Positions 35,079 through 46,630 of a DNA stretch of 64,000 nucleotides are shown piece after piece (within the stretch, counting starts at the first letter, position 1; each line of letters opens with the position of its first letter). The position numbers and the translations under genes were made by a program. The stretch is taken from the NCBI RefSeq assembly GCF_009738185.1, contig NZ_CP046509.1, positions 310,001 to 374,000 of the forward strand. Reading direction: 5' to 3'. Under the pieces are notes generated by a model that saw nothing but the letters and a program-made list of their open reading frames with translations, made no database searches and was not told where the DNA came from. Source of the stretch: Erwinia sorbitola. GTDB taxonomy: Bacteria; Pseudomonadota; Gammaproteobacteria; Enterobacterales; Enterobacteriaceae.

Positions 35079-36767
35079 TCAGACCTTCAGCCAGCGAAAT
35101 TCCCATGCTTTCAGCAGCAGCGCCTGCGTACCGTCAAGTCGATCGCCACTGGCGATATCACGATACCAGCGCCCCTCCGGCAGCATCATATTCACCTCTT
35201 TACTGCTCAGGTTAAACAGGCACCAAAGGGATTCCTGCTCTTCTCGCGCCTGACGTTTCATCACCAGCAGTGAGTTGTCGCTATCGATAATCATCATCGG
35301 GTTATCCGGATGAAAGGCAGATTGCTGAGTGCGTATCTGAATCAGCTGGCTCAGGGCGTAGTAGACCCGCTGGCGCAGAGAATCTTTCTCCATTAACGCC
35401 GGTTCGATATCGCTGATGGCGTATTTCTGACGGTTAATCGCCCGGTTGTATCCGGCGGCTTTCACCCCGTCCACATCGTTACGCGAGCCTAAAATACTCT
35501 GGATATAGATGGCCGGGACGCCGGGAAAGGCCAGCAGCAGCGCATGAGCCAGCAGGAAACGGCGCAGGCGTGTATCGTCATCATCCCCTTTTTGATTCAG
35601 CGCATCCATATAGGTGACGTTGATCTCATAAGGGCTGGTGGTGCCGTCAGGATTATTTTTATAAGAGATCAGCGCCCCTTCCATTGCCAGGTCGCGCACC
35701 AGGGAGACAATCTCAGTTTCCGGCAGGATGCCGCGCAGCGGATTAAGGCCGATGCCATCATGGGAGGCGAGGAAATTAAAGAAGGTGGTACTGCCGTTGC
35801 TGCCGTCCAGAGTGGAGGCCCACTGGCGCAGAGCACGTGACGATCCGTAATGGATGGCGTGGAGTACCAGCGGTGGCAGTGAAAACTGGTAGACCATTTG
35901 CGCTTCGTCACGGCCATTGCCGAAATAACTGATGTTATCTTTGTGCGGCACGTTAGTTTCGGTCAGCACCACCGTACCGGGGGCGACTTCATTGGCAATG
36001 GCGCGAAATAATTTGACCAGCTGGTGGGTTTTTTCCAGATGAATGCACGAAGTTCCAGGGGTTTTCCACATATATCCCACCGCATCCAGCCGCAGGTAGT
36101 CAGCCCCTTTTTGCAGATAATCGAGCAGCACGTTCACCATGGCGAGCAGCACTTGCGGATTGGCAAAGTTCAGGTCGATCTGATCGGCGCTGAAGGTGGT
36201 CCAGACAAAGCGTGTTTCACCGTCAGCCATCTCGAAAGGCGTCAGCAGCGGTGAAGTGCGCGGGCGGGTGACGGCGCTTAAGTCGGTGGTGGGCGGCATA
36301 CTGATAAAGAAATCATCCCAGCCGGGATCCTGTGCCAGGTAGTGCTGAAACCAGGCGCTGCGCGATGACATATGGTTGCAGACAAAATCAAACATCAGCC
36401 TGGTGTGCTGGCGCAGGTCAGCAACGTCCTGCCAGTCACCGCAGCGGGGATCCACCTGATGATAGTCAATAACGGAAAAACCGTCGTCGGAAGACCAGGG
36501 GAAAAATGGCAGCAGATGAACCAGGTTAAAGCTGGCCTGCAGATGCTGCTGCCAGAAGCGGGAGAAAGTGTTCAGGGTGGGAGTATTTTCTTCATAAAAC
36601 TGATCGGCGTAGGTGATCAGCACCACGTCTTTTTCGTCCCAGTGCGCCTTACGCGGCTGGCAAATACTCTCCCGCGCATCGGCAATTAGCGCATGCAGCC
36701 GCTGTAAGCATGATGGCGGGAAAGTGTAGTCGTAGATCTTATCTATTAAGTTATTGATAATATCCAT
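35079..36767 (-). CDS. GH13_18 glycoside phosphorylase, glucosylglycerate phosphorylase-like (YcjM family)
   Basis: A 562-residue sucrose-phosphorylase-type enzyme, about the size of E. coli YcjM, and very similar to it along its length from memory (HWDEKDVVLITYADQF, HLLPFFPWSSDDGFSVIDYH, NFLASHDGIGLNPLRG). The nucleophile is D228 in YLRLDAVGYMWK and the acid/base is E270 in VVLTETNVPH. Such enzymes reversibly split glucosides with phosphate to glucose-1-phosphate; glucosylglycerate is the known YcjM substrate, and the actual substrate here is inferred. In E. coli the gene sits in an ABC-transporter cluster; here it is alone between the BhsA-like gene and feoB. The Shine-Dalgarno sequence is weak. 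Confidence 0.85.
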   Translation of the reverse strand: MDIINNLIDKIYDYTFPPSCLQRLHALIADARESICQPRKAHWDEKDVVLITYADQFYEENTPTLNTFSRFWQQHLQASFNLVHLLPFFPWSSDDGFSVIDYHQVDPRCGDWQDVADLRQHTRLMFDFVCNHMSSRSAWFQHYLAQDPGWDDFFISMPPTTDLSAVTRPRTSPLLTPFEMADGETRFVWTTFSADQIDLNFANPQVLLAMVNVLLDYLQKGADYLRLDAVGYMWKTPGTSCIHLEKTHQLVKLFRAIANEVAPGTVVLTETNVPHKDNISYFGNGRDEAQMVYQFSLPPLVLHAIHYGSSRALRQWASTLDGSNGSTTFFNFLASHDGIGLNPLRGILPETEIVSLVRDLAMEGALISYKNNPDGTTSPYEINVTYMDALNQKGDDDDTRLRRFLLAHALLLAFPGVPAIYIQSILGSRNDVDGVKAAGYNRAINRQKYAISDIEPALMEKDSLRQRVYYALSQLIQIRTQQSAFHPDNPMMIIDSDNSLLVMKRQAREEQESLWCLFNLSSKEVNMMLPEGRWYRDIASGDRLDGTQALLLKAWEFRWLKV

Positions 36768-36848
36768 TATTATTCGGATGCCACCACGAGTGAAAAATTC
36801 AGACGTTATTTTTCACTGTAGACGCTGGTCACAAAATCGCAACCTGCA

Positions 36849-39158
36849 TCAGTGGCAGCTACCGTTTTTAGCGCAGTTCTGGCAGCCTCCGCCGCTGCTG
36901 ATTGTCGTTACCGGAATCAGCGCAGGAGAAATGCGGATGTGGCGCAGACCGGCCAGAATCACGGCGTTGAACAGCAAAACGATGGCGATGATCAGGCTGC
37001 TGCTGCCCGGATGCTGATGGAAAGTGGCGATCTGATAAAACAGTGCTGAAAGCGAATACGCCAGATTCAGACCCCACATAATCGAAAACATCATCCAGCG
37101 GTTGCTGCTCTCACGGGCGAGGGCACCCATGACTGATACGCAGGGTACATACAGCAGCACAAAGATCAGGTAGCTGTAGGCGGCGATATCGCTGCCAAAT
37201 TTAGTGTGCATGGTGCCCATCGGGCCGCTGGCCATCTCCGCATCCCCTTTACTGGCTTCAATGGGGTTGGCGAGGACGCTAAGGCTGAAGGTAGCTTTGA
37301 CACCCTGCCAGGTCTCGTTTACAGCATCACGCAGTTGGGCGATCAGGCTGAACTGGTCGGGATCAAACGGCTGCTGATGCAGTGCTTCGGCGGTGTAGAG
37401 GGTATTCAGCGTACCAACGACCACTTCTTTCGCCATTGCCCCGGTTATCAGGCCGACGGTGGCCTGCCAGTTATCACTATGAACGCCAATAGGAGCCAGC
37501 AGCGGTGTGATCGCCTGGCTGACGCTGGCCAGAGCGGAGTCGTTCAGGCTGCTGACGGCCTTGCCGCTAAACGAAAAACTATTCAGTGCACCAATAAACA
37601 TACTGACCAGCACAATCACTTTCCCTGCACGCAGCACAAACCCGCGCAGACGCTGCCAGGTCTGCAACAGCAGGCTCTGTGCATGAGGGACGTGCCAGAG
37701 AGGAAGCTCCATCACAAAGGGGCTGGCGGTACCGCGCATCAGCGTATGTTTCAGCAGCAGGCCGGTGGCGATGGCCGCGCAAATCCCTAAAAGATAGAGG
37801 CTGAATACCACCACCGCCCCCCGCTGGCCGAAAAAGGCCGCTGCAAACACGGCGAAAATAGCCAGGCGTGCACCGCAGGAGATAAACGGAGCCATCAGCA
37901 TGGTGATCAGCCGTTCCCGTGGCGCATCCAGCGTACGCGCCGCCATTACTGAAGGCACATTACAGCCAAAACCGACAATCAGCGGGACAAAGGATTTACC
38001 TGGCAGGCCAAGCGCCTGCATCAGCCGATCGATCACAAATGCTGCCCGCGCCATATAGCCCGAATCTTCCAGCAGGGAGAGGAACAGATACATCATGCCG
38101 ATTTGCGGCACCAGCGGCATCACGGTATTAATCCCACCGCCGATGCCCTGTGCCAGAAACAGCGTCAGCCATGATGGCATATGCAGCGTGGCACCGAGCC
38201 ACTGCGTGCCCTGAATAAAGATAGCCGCAGAACCGATATCAAACAGCGGCTGGAGTGCGCCCCCAAGATTGATGGCAAGGAAGAACATCATATACATCAC
38301 CAGCAGAAACACGGGCAGGCCCAGCCAGCGATTCATGGTCAGCCGATCGAGATACTGGCTGAAACGAGAGCGGCTTCCCGCTTCACGAATCACTTTTTTA
38401 CACAGCACCTCAAGGCTCTGATAGCGGCTGCTGGCAATGGACTGGGCCACGTCATCCCCCAGGCGATCAAGGATGGCGGGCAGCAGCTGTGCCGCCTCAG
38501 GCATCTGCTGCTGGCTCCAGATGTCACCTTCCAGCATATGCAGCGCCAGCCAGCGTTTTTGCTGCGCAGGCGTGGATGAGGGCATTGCAGCCATCAGCTC
38601 GCGTACCGCCTGTTGCAGCGGCTGTGGGTAGGGGGCGTCCAGCGTAGTGGGCTGACGTGAATAGCGGTCGATGACCTTTTTCAGACCATCAATACCGCGC
38701 CCGCGAGTGGAAACCAGCGGTACCACCGGGCAGCCCAGCGCATCCTCCAGCGCCTGAAGATCCAGCTCTGTCTTCTGGTTTTCAATAATATCCAGCATAT
38801 TCAGCGCCACGATACAGGGCTGACCCATCTCCAGCAGTTGCAAAGTCAGATAGAGATTACGTTCGAGATTGCTGGCATCCACCACATTGATGACCAGGTC
38901 AGCTTCACCGCCCAGCAGATACTGGCAGGCAATCTGTTCATCCAGTGATGCCTGAGCCGAAAGCGTGGTGAGTGAGTAACACCCCGGCAGATCAACTAAC
39001 CGTACCTGATATTCTGCCGTCGTAAACTGCCCCTCTTTACGCTCAACGGTCACCCCGGCCCAGTTCCCGACGCGCTGGTGCGATCCGGTAAGCTGGTTAA
39101 ACAGTGTGGTTTTGCCGACGTTCGGATTGCCGGTCAGAGCGATAGTCGTGGTTTTCAT
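36849..39158 (-). CDS. feoB: Ferrous iron transporter FeoB
   Basis: Inner-membrane Fe(II) permease of 769 residues (E. coli 773). The N-terminal G domain has G1 GNPNVGKTT (10-18), G3 VDLPG and G4 NMLD, followed by a GDI-like helical domain and the membrane part with two Gate regions (SFVPLIVGFGCNVPSVMAART; VVGTLNTLY). It ends CQNCAKNGSC. The start overlaps the feoA stop by 4 bp, so the two are coupled. The third gene, feoC, is missing: only 81 bp separate feoB from the next gene. Confidence 0.97.
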   Translation of the reverse strand: MKTTTIALTGNPNVGKTTLFNQLTGSHQRVGNWAGVTVERKEGQFTTAEYQVRLVDLPGCYSLTTLSAQASLDEQIACQYLLGGEADLVINVVDASNLERNLYLTLQLLEMGQPCIVALNMLDIIENQKTELDLQALEDALGCPVVPLVSTRGRGIDGLKKVIDRYSRQPTTLDAPYPQPLQQAVRELMAAMPSSTPAQQKRWLALHMLEGDIWSQQQMPEAAQLLPAILDRLGDDVAQSIASSRYQSLEVLCKKVIREAGSRSRFSQYLDRLTMNRWLGLPVFLLVMYMMFFLAINLGGALQPLFDIGSAAIFIQGTQWLGATLHMPSWLTLFLAQGIGGGINTVMPLVPQIGMMYLFLSLLEDSGYMARAAFVIDRLMQALGLPGKSFVPLIVGFGCNVPSVMAARTLDAPRERLITMLMAPFISCGARLAIFAVFAAAFFGQRGAVVVFSLYLLGICAAIATGLLLKHTLMRGTASPFVMELPLWHVPHAQSLLLQTWQRLRGFVLRAGKVIVLVSMFIGALNSFSFSGKAVSSLNDSALASVSQAITPLLAPIGVHSDNWQATVGLITGAMAKEVVVGTLNTLYTAEALHQQPFDPDQFSLIAQLRDAVNETWQGVKATFSLSVLANPIEASKGDAEMASGPMGTMHTKFGSDIAAYSYLIFVLLYVPCVSVMGALARESSNRWMMFSIMWGLNLAYSLSALFYQIATFHQHPGSSSLIIAIVLLFNAVILAGLRHIRISPALIPVTTISSGGGCQNCAKNGSCH

Positions 39159-39397
39159 GCGATATCTCCGGCGGCGTGTATCGCTTCAAGCTGGAGCAGG
39201 TTGAGATCTTTTTTACGCAGCATCAGGCTAACGTGGCGAGTTTCAATATGCAGCGGATCGCCCAGCGGCGCGACGCGAACCAGCTGAAAAGTAGAGCCAG
39301 GCAACAGGCCCAGCGCCATCAGCTTCTGGCGGAATGCTGGGTTGATGGATGCTGAAAAACCGGCGATTCGATAGGAGTGCTGTGGGGTAAATTTCAT
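39155..39397 (-). CDS. feoA: Ferrous iron transport accessory protein FeoA
   Basis: An 80-residue SH3-like cytosolic partner of FeoB (E. coli 75). The FeoA fold pattern LMALGLLPGSTFQLVRVAPLGDPLHIE is present. It is first in the feoAB operon. The upstream region holds an FNR-type site centred about 41 bp before a good -10, in line with anaerobic induction in E. coli. Confidence 0.95.
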   Translation of the reverse strand: MKFTPQHSYRIAGFSASINPAFRQKLMALGLLPGSTFQLVRVAPLGDPLHIETRHVSLMLRKKDLNLLQLEAIHAAGDIA

Positions 39398-39438
39398 TGT
39401 CTGTACCTGCTATGGAGCGTGGTAAATAAACACTGAGA

Positions 39439-39480
39439 ATTTTAATGAGAGTGATTCTTGGTCACATTGATATGGAGCAA
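39439..39480 (-). promoter_or_regulatory. feoAB promoter with FNR site
   Basis: The FNR box reads TTGAT-ATGG-AGCAA on the plus strand (39467-39480), 9 of 10 consensus bases. The minus-strand -10 TAAAAT is at 39444-39439, predicting a start near 39432, so the FNR centre lies at about -41.5, the class II position. A weak Fur-like stretch (AATGAGAGTGATTCTT, 39444-39459) overlaps it. Confidence 0.68.
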
Positions 39481-39510
39481 CATATATCGCGGGGAGGGGG
39501 AGATATTGGG

Positions 39511-39535
39511 AAAAAGAGCGGGCCGTGAGGCCCGC
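39511..39535 (-). terminator. Rho-independent terminator of tex
   Basis: On the minus strand GCGGGCC-TCAC-GGCCCGC is followed by TCTTTTT, just after the tex stop. Confidence 0.9.
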
Positions 39536-39543
39536 GAGTAGAA

Positions 39544-41874
39544 TCAGCTTTTCTTGCCAAACGCGGCAGCCAGCGCATCGCCCATTGCGCTGTTGCCCGC
39601 TGGCTGGGCAGCAGGGCGTTTGTTGTTGGTTTTTGCCGGACGCGCGTTATCGCGATCGGGGGCTTTGTTACCGCCGCCGCGTCGTGAGCTGGTTTCGCCT
39701 GGCTGCTCGTCAAGGCGCATAGTCAGAGCGATACGTTTACGCTGTAAATCCACTTCCATCACTTTCACTTTGACCACATCACCGGCTTTCACCACTTTGT
39801 GCGGATCATCAACAAACTTATCGGAAAGCGAGGAGATATGTACCAGACCATCCTGGTGAACGCCGATATCAACAAAGGCACCGAAGTTGGTGACGTTGGT
39901 GACGGAGCCTTCGAGCACCATGCCTGGCAGCAGATCGTTCATGGTGTCGATGCCGTCAGCAAACTGTGCGGTTTTAAACTCAGGGCGCGGGTCACGGCCT
40001 GGTTTTTCCAGCTCTTTAATAATGTCGCTAACGGTTGGAACACCGAAGCGTTCATCGGTGAAATCGACGGCCCGCAGATTACGCAGCTCAGTCGGGTTAC
40101 CCATCAGATCGTTCAGCGCCTGCTCAGTGGCGGCGAGAATGCGCTGGACTACCGGGTAGGCTTCTGGGTGAACCGTGGAGGCATCCAGTGGGTTATCACC
40201 CTGGGTGATACGCAGGAATCCGGCGCACTGTTCAAAGGCTTTTGGCCCAAGACGGCCCACTTTCAACAGCTGCTGGCGGTTCTGGAAGCGGCCATTTTCG
40301 TCACGCCAGGCGACAATATTCTGCGCGATCATTTTACTTAGCCCCGCCACGCGGGTCAGCAGCGGCACTGATGCAGTATTGAGGTCGACGCCCACGCCGT
40401 TAACGCAGTCTTCTACCACCGCATCCAGTTTTTTCGCCAGCTGACTCTGACTGACGTCATGCTGATACTGGCCGACACCAATGGATTTCGGGTCGATTTT
40501 TACCAGCTCTGACAGTGGATCCTGTAAGCGGCGGGCAATGGACACTGCTCCGCGTAGCGAGACATCAAGGCCCGGGAACTCCAGCGCAGCCAGTTCGGAG
40601 GCGGAGTAAACCGAAGCTCCGGCTTCACTGACGATCACTTTCTGGCCCTGTACCTGCGGGAACTGTTTCTGTACGTCCAGATAGAAGCGCTCAGTTTCGC
40701 GCGAGGCTGTACCGTTGCCGATGGCGACCAGCTCAACCTGATGTTTAGTACACAGCGCTGCAACGGCAGCCGCAGCTTTAGCCGTCTGGCCGGTGTGAGG
40801 ATAGATGGTGTCGGTGGCGACCAGTTTACCGGTGGCATCCACCACGGCGACTTTAACCCCGGTGCGCAGGCCCGGATCAAGGCCCATAGTCGCGCGCATA
40901 CCCGCCGGAGCGGCCATCAGCAGGTCGTGCAGGTTACGGGCGAAAACGTTGATTGCTTCGTCTTCCGCACGTTCACGTACGGTGCCCATCAGCTCGGTTT
41001 CGAGGTGCAGCAGCACTTTGATGCGCCATGTCCAGCTGACCACGGCTTTACGCCAGGCGTCCGCCGGGGCGTTATTCAGACGCAGATTGAGATGGTCGGT
41101 GATGATCTGCTCACCATGGCTTTCACGCGGCGGCTCGTCGAACTGCGGATCGGCATTCAGCGCCAGCTGTAAGATGCCTTCGTTGCGGCCACGGAACATC
41201 GCCAGTGCACGGTGTGAAGGCACGGTAGATAACGCTTCGTGATGGTCGAAATAGTCGCGGAATTTTGCGCCTTCTTCCTCTTTACCTTCGATTACACGTG
41301 CGACCAGGTGAGCATTTTTCCACAGGTAGTCACGTACTTTCGCCAGCAGACCGGCATCTTCTGCGAAGCGTTCCATCAGAATATAGCGTGCCCCATCCAG
41401 CGCGGCTTTAGTATCAGCCACGCCTTTATCGGCATCGATATATGTGGCGGCCAGCTGCTCAGGATCGTGAGACGGCTCCTGCCACAGGGTCTCCGCCAGC
41501 GGTTGCAGGCCCGCTTCAATGGCGATCTGCCCGCGTGTGCGGCGCTTCTGTTTGTAGGGCAGGTAGAGGTCTTCGAGTTCGGTTTTACTCAGGGTGGCGT
41601 TGATGGCGGCTGCCAGTTCGTCGGTCAGCTTTCCCTGGTCGGCAATGGATTTCAGAATGGACTGGCGGCGGTCGGCGAGTTCGCGCAGGTAACCCAGGCG
41701 GGTTTCCAACTGGCGCAGCTGGGTATCATCCAGTCCACCGGTCACTTCCTTACGATAACGTGCGATAAACGGCACGGTATTCCCTTCGTCCAGCAGGCGA
41801 ACAGCAGCTTCAACCTGTTCTGCTCTGGCCTGCAGCTCACTTGCAATCAGGCGGCTCAGTGAATCATTCATCAT
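39544..41874 (-). CDS. yhgF: Tex-family transcription accessory / RNA-binding protein (YhgF)
   Basis: A 776-residue cytosolic nucleic-acid-binding protein (E. coli YhgF 773). Order: N-terminal HTH-like and helical regions, a YqgF/RuvC-like fold (about 320-450, MGLDPGLRTGVKVAVVD), helix-hairpin-helix repeats (about 500-560), and a C-terminal S1 domain (GMVLEGSVTNVTNFGAFVDIGVHQDGLVH, about 650-720) with a basic Gly/Arg/Asn-rich tail. Tex affects transcription and RNA stability; its exact substrate is unsettled. It is monocistronic and ends at a clear terminator; greB lies upstream on the same strand. Confidence 0.95.
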   Translation of the reverse strand: MMNDSLSRLIASELQARAEQVEAAVRLLDEGNTVPFIARYRKEVTGGLDDTQLRQLETRLGYLRELADRRQSILKSIADQGKLTDELAAAINATLSKTELEDLYLPYKQKRRTRGQIAIEAGLQPLAETLWQEPSHDPEQLAATYIDADKGVADTKAALDGARYILMERFAEDAGLLAKVRDYLWKNAHLVARVIEGKEEEGAKFRDYFDHHEALSTVPSHRALAMFRGRNEGILQLALNADPQFDEPPRESHGEQIITDHLNLRLNNAPADAWRKAVVSWTWRIKVLLHLETELMGTVRERAEDEAINVFARNLHDLLMAAPAGMRATMGLDPGLRTGVKVAVVDATGKLVATDTIYPHTGQTAKAAAAVAALCTKHQVELVAIGNGTASRETERFYLDVQKQFPQVQGQKVIVSEAGASVYSASELAALEFPGLDVSLRGAVSIARRLQDPLSELVKIDPKSIGVGQYQHDVSQSQLAKKLDAVVEDCVNGVGVDLNTASVPLLTRVAGLSKMIAQNIVAWRDENGRFQNRQQLLKVGRLGPKAFEQCAGFLRITQGDNPLDASTVHPEAYPVVQRILAATEQALNDLMGNPTELRNLRAVDFTDERFGVPTVSDIIKELEKPGRDPRPEFKTAQFADGIDTMNDLLPGMVLEGSVTNVTNFGAFVDIGVHQDGLVHISSLSDKFVDDPHKVVKAGDVVKVKVMEVDLQRKRIALTMRLDEQPGETSSRRGGGNKAPDRDNARPAKTNNKRPAAQPAGNSAMGDALAAAFGKKS

Positions 41875-41974
41875 TATTGGGTTACTTTTTAGCTAAAGAA
41901 ATTGGCAACAGTTATACGGATTGCAGAAGCATAATGCCAGCCATCAGGCGGAGAGAGAGGCCAGAATGGTGAGA

Positions 41975-42454
41975 TTAGGACTCTTTTACGTAGTCGATCG
42001 CATTGACGTACCACAGTGCTTCGCCTGCCGGGGTGAAGACGATGGCGCTGTCGCCGATCTCTTTTTTCAGCAGGGCGCGCGCCATGGGTGAATCGATGGA
42101 GATGTAGTCATTGCGGCCAAAGATTTCGTCATAGCCGACAATGCGAAAACGCTTAATATCGCCGTCATCATTTTCCACTTCGACCCAGGCACCGAAAAAC
42201 ACTTTGCCATCCTGCTGCGGGGAGTAGTCAACAATACGCAGCTGTTCGAGGCATTTAGTCAGATATCGTACCCGGCGATCGATTTCACGTAGGCGTTTTT
42301 TGTTGTACTGATAGTCTGCGTTTTCGCTACGATCGCCAAGGCTGGCAGCCCAGGTGACTTTTTTGGTGACCTCAGGGCGCTCTTCTCGCCAGAGAAAGTC
42401 CAGCTCCTGCTTCAGCAGGTTATAGCCTTCGCGGGTAATTAGTTTGGTTTTCAT
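41975..42454 (-). CDS. greB: Transcript cleavage factor GreB
   Basis: Rescues backtracked RNA polymerase by stimulating cleavage of the nascent RNA. It has 159 residues from the second of two adjacent ATGs, aligning with E. coli MKTPLVTREGY; the first is at 42457. The N-terminal coiled coil carries the acidic tip LGDRSENADY with the catalytic D and E. A C-terminal FKBP-like domain follows. It is divergent from ompR, as in E. coli. Confidence 0.95.
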   Translation of the reverse strand: MKTKLITREGYNLLKQELDFLWREERPEVTKKVTWAASLGDRSENADYQYNKKRLREIDRRVRYLTKCLEQLRIVDYSPQQDGKVFFGAWVEVENDDGDIKRFRIVGYDEIFGRNDYISIDSPMARALLKKEIGDSAIVFTPAGEALWYVNAIDYVKES

Positions 42455-42742
42455 CATCAGCCATCGTCATCGTGATATGGAGACTATTTTGGTGTGCCGG
42501 ATTTTCAGATGCAAATCTATTGTTCTGAATGGTGCCGTGACGTTACTGCTTGTTTGCCATCATAATACTCTGGCAAAACGCAGCACAATAACTGACGATT
42601 CTTATCGAAAATTAAAGATAAGCTGCTGTTTAATATGCTTTGTAACAATTTCGGCTACAATATAAACCATTATTGACTGTTACATTCAGGCATCTTTTTT
42701 GAAAATAGAGTCTCAGGCAATAGCGCCTTTGGGAGTAACGAA

Positions 42743-44808
<2,066 letters not shown>

Positions 44809-44839
44809 TAGAGAAGCGCGCGGCATGTTGGTGTGTTCA

Positions 44840-44991
44840 GGGTCAGGCATGCCTGACCCCTACGGGAATACGTCAGCATATTAACTTTGGACTCGTACTC
44901 TTCCTGGGTCAGGCGTGCCTGACCCCTACGGGAACACGTCAGCATATTAACTTCGGACTCGTACTCTTCCTGGGTGAGGCATGCCTCACCC
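44840..44991. repeat. Tandem array of three palindromes, 66-bp period
   Basis: The 20-bp cores are at 44840-44859 (GGGTCAGGCATGCCTGACCC), 44906-44925 (GGGTCAGGCGTGCCTGACCC) and 44972-44991 (GGGTGAGGCATGCCTCACCC), exactly 66 bp apart. The intervening DNA (CCTACGGGAAYACGTCAGCA and the following 26 bp) is nearly identical in both copies. The array lies between the convergent 3' ends of envZ and pckA. Confidence 0.93.
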
Positions 44992-45010
44992 GCTAACAGC
45001 CGAAACCGCT

Positions 45011-46630
45011 TTACAGTACAGGCCCGGCCTTGACCAGCGCTTCCCCTGTTTTGGTGTCCGTAAACTTATCGAAATTGCTGATAAACCGCTGTGCCAGATC
45101 CCGAGCCCTGGTTTCCCACTCTGCTTCATTCGCGTAGGTATTACGTGGATCGAGCAGTTCGCTGTTCACACCAGGCAGAGCCAGCGGTATTTCCAGATTG
45201 AAAATCGGCAGGGTAATGGTTTCCGCATCGGCAATCTCGCCGCTGAGGATCGCGTTGATAATCGCCCGCGTATCCTTCAGGGAAATACGCTTACCGCTGC
45301 CGTTCCAGCCGGTATTGACCAGCCAGGCCTCCGCCCCCGCAGCTTTCATACGCTTCAGCAGTACCTCAGCATATTGCGTAGGGTGCAACGTCAGGAAGGC
45401 TGCGCCAAAACAGGCGGAGAAGGTGGGGGTGGGTTCCGTTACGCCGCGTTCGGTACCCGCCAGCTTGGCAGTAAACCCGGAAAGGAAGTGGTACTGGGTT
45501 TGTTCGGCGGTCAGATGTGATACCGGTGGCAGCACGCCAAACGCGTCCGCCGTCAGGAAAATGACTTTCTTCGCATGGCCCGCTTTCGATACCGGCTTCA
45601 CGATATTGTCGATATGGTAGATCGGGTATGACACGCGGGTATTTTCCGTCTTGCTGCCGTCGTCAAAGTCTACCGATCCATCGCTGCGAACCACCACGTT
45701 TTCCAGCAGGGCATCGGGGCGGATGGCGTGAAAAATCTCCGGCTCTGCTTTTTCCGACAGCTTAATGGTTTTGGCGTAGCAGCCGCCCTCAAAGTTAAAC
45801 ACACCGTCGTCATCCCAGCCGTGTTCATCATCGCCGATTAGCTGGCGCTGCGGGTCGGTTGAAAGGGTGGTTTTTCCCGTACCGGAGAGGCCGAAGAATA
45901 TGGCAACATCGCCTTTTTCCCCGACGTTAGCCGAACAGTGCATTGAGGCAATTCCTTTCAGTGGCAGCAGATAGTTCATGACTGCGAACAGCCCTTTCTT
46001 CATCTCACCGCCGTACCAGGTACCGCCAATCAGCTGCATGTTCTCCGTGAGGTTAAAAGCGACAAAATTTTCCGAGTGTAGTCCCTGCGCCTGCCAGTCC
46101 GGATTAGTGCATTTGGCACCGTTCATTACCACGAAATCAGGAGTGAAATTTGCCAGATCCGCTTCATCCGGGCGAATAAACATATTTTTTACAAAGTGCG
46201 CCTGCCAGGCGACTTCTGTAATAAAGCGTACGCTCAGGCGTGAGTCCGGGTTGGCTCCGCACCAGGCGTCTACGACAAACAGGCGTTTACCTGATAGCTG
46301 TTGAGTGACAAGGGATTTGAGTGACTGCCAGGTTTCCTGCGAGAGCGGCTGGTTATCATTCTTGCCTTTGCCCTGATCGTTCCACCACAGGGTGTCGCGG
46401 GTGGTTTCATCACGTACCAGATATTTATCTTTAGGAGAACGGCCGGTAAAAATGCCGGTATCAACGGCGACAGCGCCGGATTGTGTGACGATACCGCGCT
46501 CATATCCGCTTAAACCAGGCCTGGTTTCTTCCCTGAAGAGGGTTTCATAGTCAGGGTTATAAACAACTTCAACCGTATCAGTGATGCCATAAGCGACGAG
46601 TTCCTGCGGGGTCAGGTCGTTAGTGCGCAT
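45011..46630 (-). CDS. pckA: Phosphoenolpyruvate carboxykinase (ATP)
   Basis: Gluconeogenic enzyme making PEP from oxaloacetate and ATP. It has 539 residues (E. coli 540). The P-loop GLSGTGKTTLS, metal-site block IGDDEHGWDDDGVFNFEGGCYAK and signature RVSYPIYHIDN are all present. It is monocistronic. The GGAGCAGTAAC site precedes the ATG. The convergent junction with envZ holds the 66-bp palindrome array. Confidence 0.97.
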   Translation of the reverse strand: MRTNDLTPQELVAYGITDTVEVVYNPDYETLFREETRPGLSGYERGIVTQSGAVAVDTGIFTGRSPKDKYLVRDETTRDTLWWNDQGKGKNDNQPLSQETWQSLKSLVTQQLSGKRLFVVDAWCGANPDSRLSVRFITEVAWQAHFVKNMFIRPDEADLANFTPDFVVMNGAKCTNPDWQAQGLHSENFVAFNLTENMQLIGGTWYGGEMKKGLFAVMNYLLPLKGIASMHCSANVGEKGDVAIFFGLSGTGKTTLSTDPQRQLIGDDEHGWDDDGVFNFEGGCYAKTIKLSEKAEPEIFHAIRPDALLENVVVRSDGSVDFDDGSKTENTRVSYPIYHIDNIVKPVSKAGHAKKVIFLTADAFGVLPPVSHLTAEQTQYHFLSGFTAKLAGTERGVTEPTPTFSACFGAAFLTLHPTQYAEVLLKRMKAAGAEAWLVNTGWNGSGKRISLKDTRAIINAILSGEIADAETITLPIFNLEIPLALPGVNSELLDPRNTYANEAEWETRARDLAQRFISNFDKFTDTKTGEALVKAGPVL

